Source: Ryuthela nishihirai (taxonomy: Eukaryota; Arthropoda; Arachnida; Araneae; Heptathelidae). From it: a stretch of 64,000 nt of DNA. Under the pieces are notes generated by a model. That model was not told the origin of the DNA. It did no database searches and saw only the letters and a list, made by a program, of their open reading frames with translations. Shown here one piece after another: positions 21,103 through 32,375 of this stretch (positions are counted from its first letter, which is position 1; every line of letters starts with the position of its first letter). The DNA lies in contig JAWZYU010000013.1 in the NCBI GenBank assembly GCA_038380435.1, forward strand, positions 68,528,446 to 68,592,445, given 5' to 3'. Position numbers and translations under genes: made by a program.

Positions 21103-21434
21103 CAGTGGCGCACTCAGGATTTAATCTTGGGGGGAGCCGAGGGGCCCGCTGGCCCGGCTCGGGCAAACGAACTAGCGCTCGGTCCGCCCGAGCACTACTT
21201 CGTTCGCCTTGTGTTCACAGCGGCCGTGATTCCCGAGTTCTATAGGGTATTCCCACCTTATGTGACCGCTAATCCATAAGTAGTATAAAAATAGAAGACA
21301 CGACACAACATAAATAAAAAAAAGGAATTTTAATTAGGAAAAGATTTTTGGAAACGTTTTTAGTGTTTTTTGTTCCTTTTTCTTTGGGGGGGGGGTGCCA
21401 GGGTCCCTTGACTCCCCCTCGAGGTGCGACACTG
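21103..21434. mobile_element. hAT-like MITE with GC-rich core (332 bp)
   Basis: Left CAGTGGCGCACTCAGGAT and right GAGGTGCGACACTG form inverted termini. Flanking CTTAATGA (21095-21102) and CTTGATGA (21435-21442) match at seven of eight bases. The left interior is strikingly GC-rich (around 21135-21230), unlike everything around it. There is no transposase. Confidence 0.8.
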
Positions 21435-21442
21435 CTTGATGA

Positions 21443-22559
21443 AATATTTCTTTTTGAATAACTAAGAATTTTGATAAAAGGGTTCTTTTTACGCTTTAGA
21501 AACAACCCGAATTGTAAGTAAAGCAATCTATACCATGCCTCAGAAAAGATAATCTTGATCGGCGTTCAACAGACTTAATTGTTCATTCCCTACAAGATGC
21601 GAATTGCAATCTGCAATGTATTATGCCTTGTTTACCTGAAGGAAGGAAAAAGAAAAACACGCAGTTGGTCACGGATTAAGTTAACTGATGGCACTCTCTC
21701 CCTGTGAGAAACACGGACACTGTTGCATCGATATTGACCTACTTGCTTCCAACTGAGGCAGTTGTTTCACGAAAAGGCGGAGTTTATCGTAATCCTATGG
21801 ATGATGGGAATAGAGACTATTGAGAGTAGAAATAATTCACGCTTTAGGTTTGGAAGTGTAGCAACAACAACACGCTCAAACAGCTTCATGATGATGCTTT
21901 TGTAGGATTAGCAGAAGCACAAAGATAACTGTTAAACTGAAAAGAGACGGAGCAAGAATAAAAGGAAAAAAAAATCAGCGTTAAATTTATTTATTTTTTT
22001 TTTGAAATTCGAAGGAATATTTTTTTTATGTTCTGTAACTTTTCCTGGAAAACAAAACAGCGCATTTTAACAAAAAATATCTTTAGTGGTGTTAACTATA
22101 GAAGAGGAAAGAGTTTGATACCGCGAAATAGCGATGCAACGAACGCAAGAAATAACGAAGTAATTTTTGGTTTTCTACCAATTTATTATGCTTCTTTATA
22201 CGAAAGCGGAAACAAATTTTGTTAAATTAAAATGATTAACTCTCCCTACCTAATCTAGTGGTTAACGTACCTGAATACTAAAGCAAACTACTAAATTTTA
22301 TAGGTTATCTGCGTTCTTTGTGTAGGAAAGTACCTTCTTCTCTTTTAAAAAATACCGTGCACACGTTTTGAGCTTGACTGGTTTGGTTTTTAGCATCTGA
22401 TAGTTAATTCATAGTACGTTTCCTTCGTTAGAATTGTTTTGTAATATGTAACTATCATTCTGATATTTTATCTCGTTTTCAGAAAAAAAAAACACCTCGA
22501 ATTTAAGTTTTCACCCTGTCTCCTTTCTGTAGACATTCAACTTCTTTGTTTTTAGAAGT
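21443..22559. other. No recognised feature
   Basis: Short frames only. CTAATCTAGTGGTTAACG at about 22252 weakly recalls the SINE A head but no body follows. Confidence 0.4.
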
Positions 22560-23200
22560 AAGTAAAAAAAGATTTTTTTGGGTTGGATAGGTATTGGTGA
22601 AATATTACGATTCGCATTTTCGAAATATCCTAATAGCTGCGCCTTCTAGAGGAAGTAAAAGTTGAAAGTGGCAAAATAGTAAACGAATATTGCAAACGAT
22701 GCAATTACGGTGGAAATTTTTACTTTTTATGATGGAATATGAAGGCTACGACACGAAGTTTGTATTTAGACAGTGATTTTCAACTTAACCCCGCTGCGGT
22801 TAGGGGATTTTTTTTTACTGACGAAATAATTTACATTTAGAGATAAGTTAAAATTCCTTTTGGGTTGGATAGGTACCGATAAACTATTACGATTCACCAA
22901 ACACTCCCAAAAGTTTTAATTGTCCCTTCTGACGGCGTGAAATTTTAAAAGAATATTAAAAATGCTAATTAAAAATACTGTTTTAAAATGCTAATTTTAA
23001 ATTTAGGCTAAAATTTGATCTTTTAGCGGTAAAGTGTGACGATCAAGGGATTTACATTGATAGCAACAATTTGTCCCTTTAACCCCATGGGAGTGGAAAA
23101 ACGCAATTTTTTGTTTTAAGATATTAATGAATTTTATTACGCTTTGCATACGTACGTACAAACGAAACATGATGATAGTTTTCAAAAATTTCAAAAGGCT
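22560..23200 (+). repeat. Decayed tandem repeat family C, plus orientation
   Basis: TTTTGGGTTGGATAGGTA occurs at about 22576 and again at about 22857, each followed by an ATTACGATTC block, giving a period near 280 bp. TTAGAGATAAGTTAAAATTC precedes the second unit. The reverse-complement family is present at 56.04-56.9 kb. No coding content. Confidence 0.65.
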
Positions 23201-23806
23201 TTATTTTTTATTTTTAGAGGGCGCTAATGTAGAAATTGTGAAACTTGAAGCAATATTATAAACAATATATTTATGCTAGAAAAAAAATTAGAATTGGTAG
23301 AATTTGTTTCTGTAGACATTAGTGGTAGAATTAGTTCTGAAATTATTACTGATAAAATTTGTTTATTCAGAACAGTTACTCAAAGAACTTACTAACAGTA
23401 ATTTAAATACGTGTGTCGTAGATTTTTTTTAAAGAATATAATTTTTATTCATAAAAGTAAAGAATACAAATACATTTACAATTTGACCCGCAAAGCTAAA
23501 TAGCTTATCTGCAGGAAAATGAATAAATTATATTAAACATAGGTCATTCAGCCACAAAAATGGTGTACATCAAATAAATCCACAAAACACAAAACATAAA
23601 AATCAGCTAACTAGAAAATACCAAATAATTTTTTAATTCCATTTTAAGTCTTCTAAAAGAATCTATATTTAGTAATTCTTTTGGAATAGCGTTAAATATA
23701 AGTGGTACTTGATATTCGGAGGTATGTTTCCCATAATTATTTCGAAAATTTGGCAATTTATAATAACCTTGGCTTTGAAGTCTTGTATTTTTGTTATGTT
23801 GAATTT

Positions 23807-24736
23807 TTAGTTTGTAAGTTTCGTCAAAAAAATTTTAATTATTACATTATATTTATATAAATTGCTGTAGGATAAAAGATTTAAAAGTTTTAATCTATCG
23901 GTGGAAGTTTTATACATTTTTTGCAAATGAAACGGAATAATATTTTTAGCTATTATAGACTGCAGTTTTTCTATTTTATTTATGTTAGTTAAGTTAGTTG
24001 TTCCATACACAATTATTCCATAATTTAAAATATATTCGCATAGTGCTTTATAAAATATTACACAGGTTTCCATATTTAATACGTATTTCAATTTTTGAAT
24101 TTTTATCGCCGATATTCTCAAGCTTTCACATATGTGGGATATATGGGCATTCCACCTAAAATACTCATCAAAAATGATTCCTAAGTAATTTATTTTATTT
24201 ACTTGCTCAACAAGTGGGCAACTACATAAAGATTCATAATTTGAAGCATCCTTTTTTCTGCAATTTATTTTATGAGTTTTGATAAAGATGTTTTGATGAA
24301 TATGAAATCCTGGTGAATGAATAATCATCAGTTTTGTTTTTTTCTCATTTAAATAGATTTTATTATGATTTAACCATCTAATAATATTATTGTAATCTGT
24401 TTGAACCTCTGAAATGCTATCATTTAAATATTTCTGACTGTTTATTAAAACAATATCGTCAGCATATAGATAAATTGCACTATTTAATTTTGTATTGAAC
24501 AAATCATTTATGTATACTAAGAACAATAAAGGACCTAAAATTGAGCCTTGGGGAATTCCATATCGTGTAATTACTTTTCTGCTGTAGCAGGTTTTTAGTT
24601 TAGTAATTGTGTATCTGTCTGTTAAATAATTTCTAAACCAATCTAACAATATACCGCGAATACCGTAATTTTCCAATTTATTTAGTAAAATGCTATGATC
24701 TATTGTATCGAAGGCTTTCTTTAAATCTAAGAACAT
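23807..24736 (-). pseudogene. LINE reverse transcriptase, palm and thumb (309-residue frame)
   Basis: Open frame of 309 residues. Residues 2-14 read FLDLKKAFDTIDH (motif A with the first catalytic Asp), 60-72 GIPQGSILGPLLF (motif B), 91-94 YADD (catalytic motif C), then LNEKKTKLMII and YLGIIFDEYFRW (motifs D/E), followed by a thumb-like region with ILNYGIIVYG. All three catalytic aspartates are present. The frame lacks the RT fingers, which continue in another frame at 24693-24902 with ENQFGFQKGKNT. It would copy LINE RNA at a nicked chromosomal target. The frame break near 24,735 makes the full protein non-functional here. Confidence 0.9.
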
Positions 24737-24902
24737 AGTTACAATTTTTTTCCCTATTATTCAATGATTTATTAATATTATTTGCAATTTTGAAAATTAG
24801 TTGAATTGTGTTTTTTCCTTTTTGAAAGCCAAATTGATTTTCATTAATTATGTTGTGTTTAAGTAAAAAGTTAAAAACAGTATTATAAATATATTTTTCC
24901 AT
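24693..24902 (-). pseudogene. LINE reverse transcriptase, fingers fragment
   Basis: Contains MEKYIYNTVFNFLLKHNII and NENQFGFQKGKNTIQLIFK, the conserved QFGFR-like block that precedes motif A in LINE RTs. It is separated from the main RT frame by one frameshift around 24,740. Further upstream, in other frames near 24.9-25.1 kb, the SNYRPI-type block is also detectable. Confidence 0.8.
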
Positions 24903-25160
24903 TATTTTCGAAAAAATAGGCAGAATTGTTATTGGTCGATAGTTAGAAAAATCCTCCTTAATACCACCTTTAAAAATAGGTCTTAAAATACCTGTTTTGA
25001 GTTCAGTAGGTATGTTCCCAGTAAATATAATCTGATTTATAATTTTTGATATAATATTAAGTAGTGTCTCTTTATTAAATTTTATATGTTTAATGCAAAC
25101 ATTATCGTAACCAGGTGATATATTGGTGTCTAATGAAGTAATTATTTCATCAGTTTGTTT

Positions 25161-25915
25161 TTAAGTGATTTCATGTATATAGATAGATTTCAAAACACTT
25201 TGCATCATGGTTGGAACATAATTTATATCGTCTTGGTGATTTGTATTTCTTATCTGTAAAATTAGTGTATTATAAATGTCATTGTAATTATTTGCTATTT
25301 CTTCCACAGATAATTTCTTTTTGGACATATTGTCAATTGTTACATCGTCCGCTGATTTTTTCTGTTTTCCTTCTAATATTTCATATATTAATTGCCAGGT
25401 AGCCTTCATATCATTTTTTTTCATTATAAGTTTATTTCTATAATAAAGTTGTTTCTGATTTCTAATCTGAATATTAACCATATTCCTTAATTTTTATAGT
25501 TATTTGTATAAGCATCACTTTCATCATTGTTTTTAAATTTAATCCAAGCTTTATCTCTTTCTTCAATTAATTCTATCAAGTTCGGTGTTATCCAATTTTT
25601 GCAATGATTTCTTTTTACCTTTCCAACTCTCCTCATATATATTCTATTTTTTCCTAAAATTCCATCATAAATGTCTTTAAATACTTTATATAGGTTTAAT
25701 TCATCCATTGAGTTGTCTCCATAATTTTCTAAATTCCAATTCATTTCAGAAATAGCTTTGTTTATATTGTTATGGTCATATGACCAATTCTTATTTTCCT
25801 GGTCGGTTTCACTATAATTAGCATTATTCAAATTGTTATTGGTGTTGCTAATCAGTGTTAAAATCATATAGTGATCTGCTATTTTGCTTGTTTGAATTAT
25901 TGAATTTGCTGACAT
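25161..25915 (-). pseudogene. LINE ORF2 linker between endonuclease and RT
   Basis: Two frames of 142 (25487-25915) and 106 residues (25161-25481). They contain NWITPNLIELIEERDKAWIK and KATWQLIYEILEGKQ, the typical Jockey/CR1 linker blocks (W.t..l..li..rd.....; W..i...l) between endonuclease and RT. They are separated by a single stop/frameshift at about 25,484. Confidence 0.75.
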
Positions 25916-25919
25916 ATTT

Positions 25920-26390
25920 TTAATCAGTTTAATATTAATATGGTCTCTACAGGTTTTGGTAATTTTATTTTTACTATTTCATCTCTTGTAGCTTCCCTTA
26001 TTAATCTTTCAAAATTCATTTCAGCCAATAGTGTGATATATTTTTCTGTGCCATGTTTTTAGTATTCATTGTATCGATATTAAAATCACCTATTAAAATC
26101 TGATTTTGATCTTTTTCTGTATTTTCCATCCAGTTTCGGAAATTCAACAGAAAAGAGTTCACATCTGTACTAGGTGATCTGTATAGTGCTAAAACATGAT
26201 ATATTATATTATTTTTTTTTTATTTTTATATATATAGTTTCCGCTGGAAGTGTTTGTTGTGAAATAATTTCAATATCTAGATTTTCTTTATAGTATACTG
26301 AAATCCCCCTAATATTTTTATTTATATTATCATTTGTGATTCTATTAAATTGCAAATCGTATAATCATATTTGATGTACCGGATAATAAA
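25920..26390 (-). pseudogene. LINE endonuclease C-terminal remnant
   Basis: In shifting frames on the minus strand one reads IRGISVYYKENLDIEIISQ, LYRSPSTDVNSFLLNF and ILIGDFNIDTMNT. The last is the GDFN catalytic block of AP-type LINE endonucleases. Multiple stops and a poly-T/A interruption near 26,215 show decay. The N-terminal endonuclease blocks are missing. Confidence 0.75.
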
Positions 26391-26678
26391 TTTACCCCTA
26401 ACCATCTCCATCATAAAGATATGCCTATTTGGCATGAGTAAGAACAAAATATATAAGTAAACCACACTTAGGTGAGCCCCTAAGGGCAAACATAAGAAAA
26501 GCTAAAAATAGCAGTAAAATTGTATAAGAAACCTAAAACGGGTAGGTCTCCTCAGGGAACGCCACCGTTTTAGGCCTCTTGTACTTGTTCAAAACAGTAT
26601 GATCGTAAAGAATCAGAGAAGAAATAATCTCATTGGGATTATTGCTTACAGCCTCAAAAAAACATTTTGAGGTGCGTT

Positions 26679-27074
26679 TTATATGTGTATATATATATGG
26701 TCGATGCCCAGGTCTTTATGGAGTTGTCTGCTAGTGACAAACCAGGGGACATCGACAGCAGTTCTCAAAATCTTGTTCTGTAAGCCCTGAATCTTACGAA
26801 TATTGGTGGGTGTAGTATTCGCCCATATGGGTGAAGCATAGAGAATCACCGGTCTGATGATCATATCATAGAGTAAAAGCTTATGATCAATCATTAAAAT
26901 GGAATTTCTCCTAAGGAGTGGGCCTAGCTGGCCTCTCAATGAATTGACTTTGGAGATTATATTATTTATGTGATAGTCCCACTTTAACCTCTTATGTATA
27001 ACAAACCCAATATATTTGACTGAATCACTCCGATCAATGGGAATATCTTGTAAATGGAGGCAAGTGATATTCAT
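26679..27074 (-). pseudogene. Jockey ORF2 C-terminal region
   Basis: 131-residue frame: SVKYIGFVIHKRLKWDYHI, then KLLLYDMIIRPVILYASPIW, NIRKIQGLQNKILRTAV and VPWFVTSRQLHKDLGIDHI. These are the post-RT blocks of Jockey elements. The same blocks occur at 37505-37744 on the plus strand with clear similarity. Confidence 0.85.
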
Positions 27075-27465
27075 AATACGCTTTCTGGTAAAAAAAGATG
27101 GCAGAACTCTTGTCTGAGTTAATCTTTATCTTCCATTTTTCGTACCATGTTCCCAGCTCAGTCAAGCTATGCTGCAGCCTCTTCACAGAGATAGCAGGAC
27201 CGCGGGAGGGAGATAGTAAGGCAAGGTCGTCTGCGTAAAGTGCAAGATGAATACGATCAAAGCGAGGTAAATCGTATAAGTATAAAGAGAAGAGTGTAGA
27301 ACCCAAAAGGGATCCCCGAGGCACACCTGCAGAGATGACTCTTCTTGTAGACATGGCAGATTTAATTTGGACTTGAAATGTCCTGTTTGAGAGATATGAT
27401 TGAATCAAGCAGATGAGTCCAGATGGCCCTTCGGCTTGCATTAGCTTCTGTAGAAGGCCATCCAA
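27034..27465 (-). pseudogene. Jockey RT, palm region
   Basis: 143-residue frame with GLICLIQSYLSNRTFQVQIK, VISAGVPRGSLLGSTLFSLY (motif B, with Q replaced by R in the usual GVPQGS) and HLALYADDLALLSP (motif C, both aspartates present). The altered motif B residue and frame breaks on both sides indicate a dead copy. Confidence 0.85.
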
Positions 27466-27483
27466 CCAGACACGGTCAAAGGC

Positions 27484-27889
27484 TTAGGCCACGTCCAGGA
27501 AGAGAGCTGCAACGGACTCCTTTTTGTTAAGGGATTTTCTCCACCACCCTAAGGACCTGGTGTTCGGTAGATCGATTCCGTCTGAAACCAAACTGGATCT
27601 CAGGCAGAATAGGGTGGCAGCCAAAAAAGTCGTCAATGCGATTGAACAAAATCTTTTCAAAAGGTTTACTAGTTGTAGACAGCAAGCTGATAGGACGGTA
27701 GCTGGATGGAATAGCGGAGTCCTTGCCTGATTTATGTAAAAGCGTGACGATAGTATTTTTCCAGACATCAGGATATATAAGATTTCGAAGTAAATAATTA
27801 AATATCGAACAGATATATATATATAAGTGTGTGTGTGTTTTAATTAAATTTCCATTTATTAAAATTCTACCGTATGCTCTTATTTTCAT
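27484..27889 (-). pseudogene. Jockey RT, fingers region
   Basis: Overlapping frames of 120 and 94 residues. The first carries PDVWKNTIVTLLHKSGKD, SYRPISLLSTTSKPFEKIL and IQFGFRRNRSTEHQVLRVVE; the second continues with SLNKKESVAALFLDVA (motif A start). A frameshift in the overlap, near 27,530, breaks the protein. Confidence 0.85.
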
Positions 27890-28862
27890 AAAGATATCAC
27901 TTAATTTTAAGATTTTTAAAAATATTTCAATATAGTAATGAAAAAAAAATATACACCAATTGATTCACCCCTTAACCCTAGGATATGAGAAAAAACAGAC
28001 TTTTGCGTCTTATTGGACTTTATTATATTAAACTTTTTGCGTCTTATTGGACTAATAATATATTATCATTTAATGTACATTTCCAATCATCTATTAGTAC
28101 GAATTACTGCGGTTAAAAGATACAAAATTCATAAAATGAAAATCTTCCCATTTTCGCTGAAAACGAAAATTCTATATTCCCCAGAAGCGATATGTTATTC
28201 CTCTAGTTTTTATTCAGTTAAATATTCATTGTAGCGAACATATTTTTATCTTCCTCACAGTGCCGTTATATTTATATTTCACTGCACTCTTAAACTTCGC
28301 TATTTCTCTCTTTCCGTCTCATGAAACGTTGCAATACGTTTATACATTTGATGATTTAAAACGAAGTCAACGAAGAAAACTTAATTGCATTATCATTATT
28401 TGCATTTTCTCAAATTTATTTCCTTTTCCAAGTTTTTGAACGTGGATGGGGTAAAAAGAAGTAAAAATTTTGCAAACACTGAAATGCTCGGGTGTTAAAA
28501 AATGCATTGGTATAAAGAGTATATAAACATTAAATTAAAAAGAAACACATAATATAAGAAAAGTTTTTTATTGCTGCTTAAAATAAAATGCTGTTCACAA
28601 TATATTAAGAACCAGAGAAAAATATTGCATCTGAATGGTTTTAATTTGATTTTGTATTCCTGGTCTCAACAAAAGTTTTCTTTTGAGACAAAGTCTGGAG
28701 CAAGGCATGCGCTGCAGTTTTGCAATCACAGAGAATTCTCAATTGTCTGTGTTCATAAAGTATTTCCCTTAAGATCTCTTTCATTCTCTTTACTTCTCGC
28801 TTATTTTTGCGACACTGGTTTACTTCTTGAGTATTGTTTTTCAATTACTTCGTTTCCTTCTA
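27800..28862. other. No recognised feature
   Basis: Contains a short (TA)n/(TG)n tract near 27,810-27,840 and the overlapping frames 28571-28918 (plus) and 28641-28844 (minus), none with a motif. Confidence 0.4.
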
Positions 28863-28985
28863 TTCATAGATTGAAATATCAATATAGCGAGGTTGTGCTG
28901 GCAACCTCGCTATATTGATATTTCAATCTATGAACTGTCTATGAATTGATATTTCAATCTATGAATAATTGATATTTCAATCTAT
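28863..28985. repeat. Perfect 33-bp hairpin followed by direct repeats
   Basis: Arms 28863-28895 and 28902-28934 are exact reverse complements around the 6-base loop TGCTGG. The outer half of the right arm (ATTGATATTTCAATCTATGA) is then repeated twice more as direct copies to about 28985. This looks like a hairpin that has been extended by slippage or local duplication. Confidence 0.95.
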
Positions 28986-29399
28986 GAATATTGCCTAAAA
29001 TGCTCCATTTTTAGAAAATTTTTGTTGTCGTTTTCCCAAATATTTCTTTGGAAATAGATTAAATAGAATATCAAATACTCCTAGATTGTCATAGGCTTGT
29101 GGATTTAAAAAATAAAAGAGGCATTCAACTAAAAAAATGCTTTGCCCAAAAATCGTTGCTGCAGAGAAAAAGAGCTTTTCTTAATAAGAAAGTTTTTAGT
29201 TATCTAGCCCTGCCTTGTTCTTACTGAATGATTCGATCAGTGTTAGAACTCACGAGTTTTATTTTGTAGTAGGATCAGTACGGATTCAGCCCGATGTTGA
29301 AATAAAAGAACTCATTGTACACAGTTTTTTTGACTGTCAAAAACTATCTGCGTAATCAATGAAAGCGGATATCTATGGAGGACTATAGACACACGTCAG
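28986..29399. other. No recognised feature
   Basis: AT-rich, no motif found. Confidence 0.4.
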
Positions 29400-29905
29400 A
29401 AAGTCCTTATATCTGTAGCTCTGCACTCGTTCCTCCGGCATTAACGAGCTACGAGGTTTTGAAAGCCTATCTAAACTTGACATTGACTGTTAAAGACAAA
29501 GCAGTATCATCATTTCTCTCATCGCTGGCAGCGCGTAAAGTTCGTTTTGCGAAATCTGTGCATTGTTGCTATGGAGCCTACTAAAGACGGAGAGAAAAGT
29601 TTGCATTTTCACAAGGATGCAGCTTGGGGAAGAGCCGATAAAAATTAATCCCGATTTATCATAGGTATATGGGGATCATGTCTGTTTATATGGCACTATT
29701 AGGCGATGGATTGGTGAATTCAGAGAAGGATGGCAGATTTTCGAAGAGACCGAAGGGGGCCGCGAACGAGAAAACCATCAGTGTTGTTTCGTGAACTCAT
29801 TAAGGACACACACACATCACCGTTCAGGTTTTAAGATCTAAAGTTCAGGTTTTAGATCTAAGTGTATCGATTGGTGATGTGCAAACAAGTATTCATCAAT
29901 AGTCC
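29400..29905 (+). mobile_element. mariner element, 5' fragment
   Basis: A leader with CACTCGTTCCTCCGGCATTA, also present in the mariner copy at about 43.23 kb, is followed by ATGGAGCCTACTAAAGACGG at 29571. In shifting frames come TIRRWIGEFREGWQIFEE and GGRERE, the helix-turn-helix region of mariner transposases, then SIGDVQTSIHQ. The element stops at about 29905, before the catalytic domain. No target duplication found. Confidence 0.8.
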
Positions 29906-30589
29906 AAAACTTTATGTGTGGTTACAAAATTAAAACTCATTTAACGTTAAAGATTTATATACGCAGATCTTTCTATTCGCAACGCACTATCGTGTGCATT
30001 ATCATGTGCGTTCTCGGCTGTTCTAGCAACGTCATTCGTCAGCGGCCTTTTGATTGGCTTTTGCTTGCGGTCGCTTGCGTACCACGCAAGGAGAATAGAA
30101 ATAAAAACTATTTCAGCTGCGGTCGTACGGTGGCTACCAGACAGGAAATGACACTTGATTACTGACTGCAGAAAATGAGCAGGCTTCGAAAACTGTACCA
30201 GTACTGCTTTTGCGACGCGGTGAGCGGTAAGTGGGAAGGACCCTTTCCCCATGCCTTCGGTTAGGGAGTTGTTTGTCCTGCGACCACTGCAAACTAGAGA
30301 CATGCGTTTCTGAGCTCCCGACTTTATCTTAGAATACGATTTTTGCTGACTCTTTGGCTCAGTCTTCAAGTGTCTGTTGCTTTGTGTTCCAGCACATGAG
30401 ATTCTTCTGCTACCTTTGATAAGTCTTCTCTGTTCTTTTTCTACTGTAGTTTTTTCATGTGTTTATTTAAGAGTCATTTCCTGGGCCTTTAGGTAAGTAC
30501 TTTGTTAGTTTGTTAGCTGGCTATTAGAGTTTTCTTTGTGTACGTGCTTAGCTTAATCATTACAATACAGAGATCCATTTATTCCCTGA
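29906..30589. other. Unassigned; may include the 5' UTR of the following LINE
   Basis: Less AT-rich stretch between the mariner fragment and the LINE gag start. The 140-residue minus-strand frame 29947-30369 shows no known motif. The last 200-300 bases could be LINE 5' UTR, but its start cannot be located. Confidence 0.35.
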
Positions 30590-30593
30590 TATA

Positions 30594-31760
30594 ATGATGC
30601 GATCTCCTCCTGGATACAAGAGGAAGAAAGGTGGTCCAGTCACCTCTCCTGGCGTCTCGATGATTCGGACCCCCCTCCTAAGCGAAACGCGACTAAGTTC
30701 ATTGTTATCACAGTGCCTGCTTCTCACCCTACTGAGAAACCTGCTACTGCTGGTAACTTGCCACCAAGAACCCGCAGGACCTATTCCAGAGAAAGGATTC
30801 ATTCTACCTCTTCTTCAGATAAGAAGTCATGCCATTCGTGCTGGAAGTCAATGCCAAGAGGCAAGACTTTGTTAAAGTCCCCTTGTGGGCTGGGTCCAGG
30901 CACCTCAGGCACTACCTCTGAGGTGTCAGATTCCACCATTGCTGCTGCTAAAAGTGGCGAAACCTCCTCTTCTGTCTCCTAAGCACTTCCACTAAGGTAC
31001 CGAGTCTCTCCACTAGTCCTCAGTTCTGCCAAGAGTGGTGAAACCTCCTCCACTGTCACCTGCATTGCCCTTGGAGACATTGCGACATTGCCCCAACTCA
31101 CGGCCCCTCCGCTCCTACAATTCAAACCTCATCTCCGCCAAGATAGTAAATATTATTACCCAACGAAATGTAGAGTAGTCTTATATGGAGACAGGAAGCC
31201 TACTGATTAAGGTCAGTGGCCTAGATCTTGCTGATAAGCTCCTAGCCATAACTCCATTCTGGGTATTCCCGTAACTGTGGATTTCCCACTCTCTTACTGT
31301 CAGCTGCAGGGTCTCGTTGAGGGTAATGACACCTCTCTCACTAAAGGGGCGATCCTTGATGCCCTCTCGGATCAGAGAGTGACAGAGGTCCACCATATGT
31401 ACAGCTATCTTTCCTCTGACTCTGGGGTCAACAAGATTCCCCTTAAGAAGATAGTCCTTACCTTTGATGAATTTCCCTTACCAAGGAGCATTATTCTCAC
31501 CTTCTACAGGATCCCTGTTGAATCGTACACAAGAGCCCTCCTCAGTGTCTGAAGTGCCAATGCTTCAGTCACATTGCAAAAAAACTGCAGAGGATACGTC
31601 CAGTGTAAGCGCTGTAGTGGGCCTCACTTCCACAAGCAGTGCAAGCACACTGGGTGTGTCAACTGTGATGGGACGCCAGAAAGCTCGCCTGTGACAGGAA
31701 GAAAGAAGTTCTTGGCCCTGTCCACTCTATGGCCATCACGAAGCTTGGGAAAATCCCTCT
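30594..31760 (+). pseudogene. LINE gag-like ORF1 with CCHC zinc knuckles
   Basis: Frames from the ATG near 30594 switch several times. Recognisable parts are a Ser/Thr/Pro-rich N-terminal region (ATKFIVITVPASHPTEKP), a central gag fold region at 31277-31552 with IPLKKIVLTFDEFPLPRSII and FYRIPVESY, and zinc knuckles at about 31551-31680 reading CLKCQCFSHIAKNC, CKRCSGPHFHKQC and GCVNCDG. Such triple-knuckle gags bind LINE RNA in I, R1 and Jockey elements. A frameshift lies just before the knuckles. Confidence 0.75.
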
Positions 31761-32375
31761 TCAAAACTGTGTAGTGACACCCCCTCCACCCCTATGCCTA
31801 AGCCTCTTTCACCCCTCGATCAGCTTTGCCACTGCCACGAGGGGACATGTAACCCCTGCTGATGCCATAGAAGTAGCGACAGTGGAGATACCTGTACTTA
31901 AAGCACAGGCACCTACTGCTGTCCCTGTTCACTGTGGTCCCTCGTTACCCTTTCTGAGGTGATGCCCTCTGCTCCTGTTCCTGAGGCTCCCTCTACTACA
32001 GGTACCTCCATGGTGCAGGATTCTTCTGCAACCTCCGTGGCAGACTCCTGCCCCATTCAGATCAAGCAGTTGGCAAAGAAGGTAAAGGGGGCAAGGAAGA
32101 ACAGGACTGCTCGTCGGTCTGATCCGAAGAAGTCCTTCTCCTCCTTGACTCATCGGGACTTCAGGAAGGACCACAGGGACACTGGTCCTCTTACCTAACA
32201 TTCTCTCTCTACTGACAGACGTCAGCAAGGTCGTTACTTCCGCTCTACCTGAGGAATCTCGACCTAGCACTTTGAACATCCTCAACCAGCTGGCTTCTTT
32301 GATCTCGCACTTTTTGGACTACTAATCACTCTGTATTGACTAGCGTTTCCTAGGTTTCTTCTTACCACTCCGACT

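Larger units (their letters stand above)
23430..26390 (-). mobile_element. CR1/Jockey-type LINE, 5'-truncated and decayed
   Basis: Minus-strand order from high to low coordinates: endonuclease remnant (26.4-25.9 kb), linker (25.9-25.1 kb), reverse transcriptase (24.9-23.8 kb), 3' region with GCAGATAAGCTATTTAGC near 23511 and a 3' end near 23430. Several frameshifts and stops separate blocks, but the RT frame is long and clean. The RT style (YADDIVLI, GIPQGSILGPLLF) fits the CR1/Jockey group. Its 5' side abuts the 3' end of the Jockey element at about 26.35-26.39 kb. Confidence 0.85.
26350..27795 (-). mobile_element. Jockey-clade LINE, 5'-truncated
   Basis: Three minus-strand frames give the RT: WKNTIVTLLHKSGKD and SSYRPISLLSTTSKPFEKIL (27.5-27.8 kb), ALFLDVA followed by AFDRVW and YLSNRTFQVQIK, then YADDLALLSPS (27.03-27.5 kb), and the C-terminal NTTPTNIRKIQGLQNKILR with VPWFVTSRQLHKDLGI (26.68-27.07 kb). 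This is the pattern of Jockey/BS/X-element RTs. Its 3' UTR (near 26.35-26.6 kb, with GATGGAGATGGTTAGGGG) resembles the tail of the fragment at 37.5-37.96 kb. Confidence 0.85.
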
